NCBI RefSeq assembly: GCF_029846635.1
Contig: NZ_JARVTG010000002.1
Span: forward strand, 248,001-312,000
Reading direction: 5' to 3'
Length of the DNA stretch: 64,000 bases
Source: Pokkaliibacter sp. MBI-7
Lineage (GTDB): Bacteria; Pseudomonadota; Gammaproteobacteria; Pseudomonadales; Balneatricaceae
Part shown: in pieces, positions 61,011 to 64,000 of the stretch
How positions within the stretch are numbered: the stretch's first letter is position 1
Layout of the letters: each line of letters starts with the position of its first letter
Notes under the pieces: generated by a model
What the model was told of the DNA's origin: nothing
Seen by the model: only the letters and a program-made list of their open reading frames with translations
Database searches by the model: none
Position numbers and translations under genes: made by a program

Positions 61011-62063
61011 ATGCAAAGGCTGATGAACAAACTGGCAGTAGGACTCCTGGCCACTTCCGTGCTGACGGCCCCGCTGATGGCCCACGCCGAGAAAGTGTTG
61101 CGTTTCGGACATGACAACAAGCAAGACATGTTTGAGAACCCGGCAGCGGCATTTACCGGTGTCTTCAAGAACATCGTTGAATCGGCCAGTAACGGCAGTA
61201 TCAAAGTGGAGATTTATCCCAGCAACCAGCTGGGGAGTGCCAAGGAACACGTACAGATGGTGCGTGATGGCGTCATGCAGGGGACGCTGGCTTCGGTGGG
61301 CGCCATGGCTAGTTACTATCCCCGTATCGGCGTGATGAACGTGCCCTTTGCCTTTGACAGCAATGCGGCCACCTATGAGGTGCTGGACGGACCTTTTGGC
61401 AAGGCCATGGCCGACGATATGGAAAAGCAGCTGGGTAATATCAAGGTGCTGGGCTTCCCTGACACCGGCGGCTTCTTCTCCATTACTAACTCCAAGCGCC
61501 CCATCACCACGCTGGATGATTTCAAAGGGGTACGCATTCGTACCATGACCCTGCCTGCCCATGAAAAGCTGATCCAGTCGCTGGGTGGTGAGGCCTATCC
61601 GCTGGCCTGGGGTGAAGTGTACTCGGCCCTGCAGACAGGGGTTATTGATGGGCAGATGAACCCTGTCCCCACTGTCACCTTCGCCCACTTCGATGAGGTG
61701 CAGAAATACCTGACGCTCACCAACCACCTGTTCTCACCCTATACGCTGCTGCTGAACAAGGACTTCTACGACAGCCTGACCGATGACGAGAAGCGCATCA
61801 TCAGCTACGCCGCTGAGTCCGGCATTGTCGCCAGCCGTGGTGTCTCCCGGGTGATCGAGGCGTCAGACCGGGGGCTGGCCGGATTGCAGAAGAGCATGAA
61901 GATCAACGCCCTGTCGCCCGAAGTACGCGCCAGGCTGCGTGAAACATCACAGCCTGCCGTGCTTGAGCAGATCCGTCAGGACATCGGCGCCGATGGTGAG
62001 CCCATGCTGGATCTGTTCCTTGATGAAGTGAAAAAGGCCAACGCCCATAACTACATGCAGTAA
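61011..62063 (+). CDS. dctP: TRAP transporter substrate-binding protein DctP
   Basis: A 350-residue periplasmic protein with signal peptide (LAVGLLATSVLTAPLMAHAEK). The DctP-family substrate site is LDDFKGVRIRTMTLPAHEKLIQSLG, with the conserved Arg that binds a carboxylate, followed by YSALQTGVIDGQMNP. Two starts are possible (ATG 61011 or 61023), both leaving a complete signal peptide. A strong hairpin follows the stop. Ligand not readable, but the neighbours suggest an amino-acid-like or peptide-like acid. Confidence 0.94.
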   Translation: MQRLMNKLAVGLLATSVLTAPLMAHAEKVLRFGHDNKQDMFENPAAAFTGVFKNIVESASNGSIKVEIYPSNQLGSAKEHVQMVRDGVMQGTLASVGAMASYYPRIGVMNVPFAFDSNAATYEVLDGPFGKAMADDMEKQLGNIKVLGFPDTGGFFSITNSKRPITTLDDFKGVRIRTMTLPAHEKLIQSLGGEAYPLAWGEVYSALQTGVIDGQMNPVPTVTFAHFDEVQKYLTLTNHLFSPYTLLLNKDFYDSLTDDEKRIISYAAESGIVASRGVSRVIEASDRGLAGLQKSMKINALSPEVRARLRETSQPAVLEQIRQDIGADGEPMLDLFLDEVKKANAHNYMQ

Positions 62064-62105
62064 TCCTGTCACCTGCTCTCGCGGTGGGATGCAGGACAGG
62101 AGCCC

Positions 62106-62133
62106 GGCGAGCCAGCACTGCAGCTGGCTCGCC
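62106..62133 (+). promoter_or_regulatory. Intra-operon hairpin after dctP
   Basis: A perfect 11-bp GC-rich stem (arm GGCGAGCCAGC) with a 6-base loop and no T-run. It may protect the dctP message from 3' decay, which would raise binding-protein output relative to downstream genes. Role inferred. Confidence 0.5.
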
Positions 62134-62192
62134 TTCAATGTCAGCTGTTCCGATCCAGCCGCCTGATGGGTGGCCATACACAGAGGTTAATC

Positions 62193-63686
62193 ATGAACGT
62201 GTTTGTTGCCTCTCTGGCGACCGAGACCAACACCTTTTCGCCGGTCTATACGGACATACACTCTTTCAGAGAGAGCTTTTATGCGGCGCCGGGTGAGCAC
62301 CCGGACACGCCGACACTGTGCAGTGCACCTTTTATTGCCTGCCGGGAGCTGATCAGAGCGGAAGGCTGGTCACTGGTTGAAGGCACGGCCACCTGGGCAG
62401 AACCGGGTGGGCTGGTCAACCGTCAGACCTACGAGCAGCTGCGTGACGAAATCCTGGCGCAGTTGCGCGCCGCCATGCCGGTACAGGGTGTGATTCTGGG
62501 GTTGCATGGCGCCATGGTGGCGGATGGTTATCTGGATTGCGAAGGCGATTTGCTGGAGCGTGTGCGGGCTATAGTCGGCCCGGATGTCACGATTGCGGCG
62601 GAGTTTGATCCGCACAGCCATCTGACCGAAAAGCGCTTTAACAACTGTGATCTGATGGTGGCGTTCAAAGAGTTCCCTCATGTCGACTTTCTTGACCGCG
62701 CATACGATCTGGTGCGTCTGGCCGTGCGCCATATGAAGGGGGAAATCATCCCGACCAAGGCCATGTTTGACTGCCGCATGATCGAAGTGCTGCCGACCAG
62801 TCGTGAGCCCATGCGCAGTTTTGTTGACCGCCTGCAACAGCTGGAACAGCAGCCGGGCGTTCTGACTATTTCCGTGATTCACGGCTTCATGGCAGGTGAT
62901 GTGCCGGAAATGGGCACCCGGGTACTGGTCATCACCGATAATGATCCGGCACGGGCGACGCAGCTGGCGGATACGCTGGGTATGGAGCTGTATTCCTTCC
63001 GGGGCACCACGCGGCCTCCGTATCTGGCGCCTGTCGATGCCGTGCAGGAGGTGATCAGCTCGCCTCATCAGCCCGTCGTGCTGGCGGATGTCTGGGACAA
63101 TCCCGGCGGTGGTGTGGCTGGAGATGCCACCTTGTTATTACGTGCCCTGCTGGATGCCGGTGTGAATGATGCGGCGGTGGGGACCATCTGGGATCCGATG
63201 GCAGTGCGTTTTTGTCTGGCGGCAGGTGAGGGTGCTGTGATTAAGCTGCGCTTTGGCGGCAAGTCCTGTGATAACGGCGGCGCACCGGTGGATGCCTGGG
63301 TAGAAATCAAGCGCACTGTCCGTGAGGCAGTGCAGGATTTTGGTGAATCCGTGGTGCCCATGGGGGATGCCGTGTGGATTCGCCTGCAGGGCACCGAGAT
63401 GGATATCATCCTCAACTCCAACCGGGCGCAGGCCTTCTCGCCCACCCTGTTCAGCAATATGGGTATCGATCCGCTGAGCAAACCTATCCTGCTGATCAAG
63501 TCCACTAACCATTTCTACGATGCGTTTTCCCGCATCAGCCAGCACATCGTTTACTGCGATGCCGGTGCACCCTACCCGAGCAATCCGAAGACTAATGACT
63601 ATCGTCATCTGTCCCGGCCTATCTGGCCTATTGTTGAGCACCCTCATGCTGCAGCGAGCACTGTTATCAGCGAGGTAAGTACATGA
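62193..63686 (+). CDS. M81-family metallopeptidase (MlrC-like)
   Basis: A 497-residue protein of the MlrC family, known from linear microcystin breakdown but common in clusters with no link to microcystin. Motifs include ASLATETNTFSPV at the N-terminus, GLHGAMVADGYLDCEGDLL, AAEFDPHSHLT (probable metal ligands) and ADVWDNPGGGVAGDAT. AGAGG precedes ATG 62193. It shares ATGA with the next gene, so the two are coupled. Likely cleaves an amide bond in the imported substrate; the actual substrate is unknown. Confidence 0.88.
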   Translation: MNVFVASLATETNTFSPVYTDIHSFRESFYAAPGEHPDTPTLCSAPFIACRELIRAEGWSLVEGTATWAEPGGLVNRQTYEQLRDEILAQLRAAMPVQGVILGLHGAMVADGYLDCEGDLLERVRAIVGPDVTIAAEFDPHSHLTEKRFNNCDLMVAFKEFPHVDFLDRAYDLVRLAVRHMKGEIIPTKAMFDCRMIEVLPTSREPMRSFVDRLQQLEQQPGVLTISVIHGFMAGDVPEMGTRVLVITDNDPARATQLADTLGMELYSFRGTTRPPYLAPVDAVQEVISSPHQPVVLADVWDNPGGGVAGDATLLLRALLDAGVNDAAVGTIWDPMAVRFCLAAGEGAVIKLRFGGKSCDNGGAPVDAWVEIKRTVREAVQDFGESVVPMGDAVWIRLQGTEMDIILNSNRAQAFSPTLFSNMGIDPLSKPILLIKSTNHFYDAFSRISQHIVYCDAGAPYPSNPKTNDYRHLSRPIWPIVEHPHAAASTVISEVST

Positions 63687-64000
63687 ACCAGTTTACTGAT
63701 CTTGATACGCCCTGCGTGGTGATTGACGAAGACCGGGTGGAGCGGAATATCCAGCGCTTTCAGGCATTCTGCCAGCAACACGGGGTGCAGCTACGGCCAC
63801 ATATCAAGACGCACAAACTACCCTATATAGCGCATAAGCAGCTGGCAGCCGGTGCCTGTGGTATTACCTGTCAGAAGATTGGCGAGGCGGAAGTGTTTGC
63901 CGACGCAGGCTTCGATGACATCCTGCTGACCTTCAACATTGTCGGCGAGCCCAAGCTGCAACGGCTGCTGGCATTGGCACGGCGTATCAGGCTGACGGTG
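63683..64000 (+). CDS. DSD1/D-threonine-aldolase-like PLP enzyme, 3' end outside window
   Basis: Only the first 106 residues are present. The N-terminus is that of the alanine-racemase-fold group containing D-threonine aldolase and D-serine dehydratase: LDTPCVVIDEDRVERNI, then LRPHIKTHKLPYIAHKQ, where the Lys in HIKTHK is the PLP-binding residue. GAGG lies before ATG 63683. It overlaps the M81 gene by four bases. Such enzymes act on D-3-hydroxy amino acids. Release of an imine would explain RidA in the same cluster. Confidence 0.87.
   Translation, partial: MNQFTDLDTPCVVIDEDRVERNIQRFQAFCQQHGVQLRPHIKTHKLPYIAHKQLAAGACGITCQKIGEAEVFADAGFDDILLTFNIVGEPKLQRLLALARRIRLTV

Overview
The window comes from a Gram-negative gammaproteobacterium. 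The order thrS-infC-rpmI-rplT-pheS-pheT-ihfA, the AUU-started infC, the E. coli-type dnaX frameshift site, kdsA (lipopolysaccharide Kdo) and small proteins such as YcgL, YcgN and DUF2788 all point that way. The mix of TRAP transporter, lactate, glycerol and aromatic-ester genes would fit a metabolically versatile Oceanospirillales- or Pseudomonas-like organism. This placement is inference, and no genus can be named from the sequence.

1-8.9 kb: the start of a lactate-utilisation operon (lutA, leaving the window) divergent from its probable GntR/FCD regulator, then the translation/IHF operon. 8.9-12.6 kb: two identical tRNA-Pro(GGG) genes, an intact 1426-bp IS4 element sitting in the loop of a former terminator, a decayed formyltransferase gene, another decayed gene and an IS3 scrap. 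12.7-25.4 kb: an accessory catabolic/efflux region with two Tat-exported DUF3237 proteins, a CocE/NonD esterase, a TorF-type porin, a serine hydrolase, TetR, AraC and MarR regulators, two MFS carriers and a tannase/feruloyl-esterase-family enzyme. Three genes here (esterase, porin, carrier) each carry one lesion: a poly-C frameshift, an amber codon and a tetranucleotide-repeat frameshift.

25.4-31.2 kb: a peptidase, a FAN1-like nuclease operon with an XPD/DinG-like Fe-S helicase, and a Nudix hydrolase. 31.3-36.2 kb: glpD, glpR and glpK with GlpR-like operators, followed by a repetitive palindrome. 36.2-42 kb: a duplicated-domain exported protein, a zinc ribbon, cytochrome c, a membrane pseudokinase fused to an FGE-sulfatase-type domain, kdsA and a possible PilZ protein.

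42-45.3 kb: about 1 kb of closely packed hairpins, including a tandem structured repeat whose stem covaries, followed by an apparently complete group II intron with an HNH maturase. 45.3-50.7 kb: 4.5S RNA, dnaX with its programmed frameshift, ybaB, recR, rnd, ycgL and ycgN. 50.7-57.4 kb: small unknown genes, an exported VWA membrane protein with a class II amidotransferase, an IS3 remnant and a large anchored protein of unknown function.

57.4-64 kb: an RpiR regulator and RidA divergent from a TRAP transporter (dctQMP), an M81 peptidase and a D-threonine-aldolase-like enzyme. Two matching palindromes lie in the shared promoter. These genes look like one uptake-and-degradation module for an amino-acid-like substrate.
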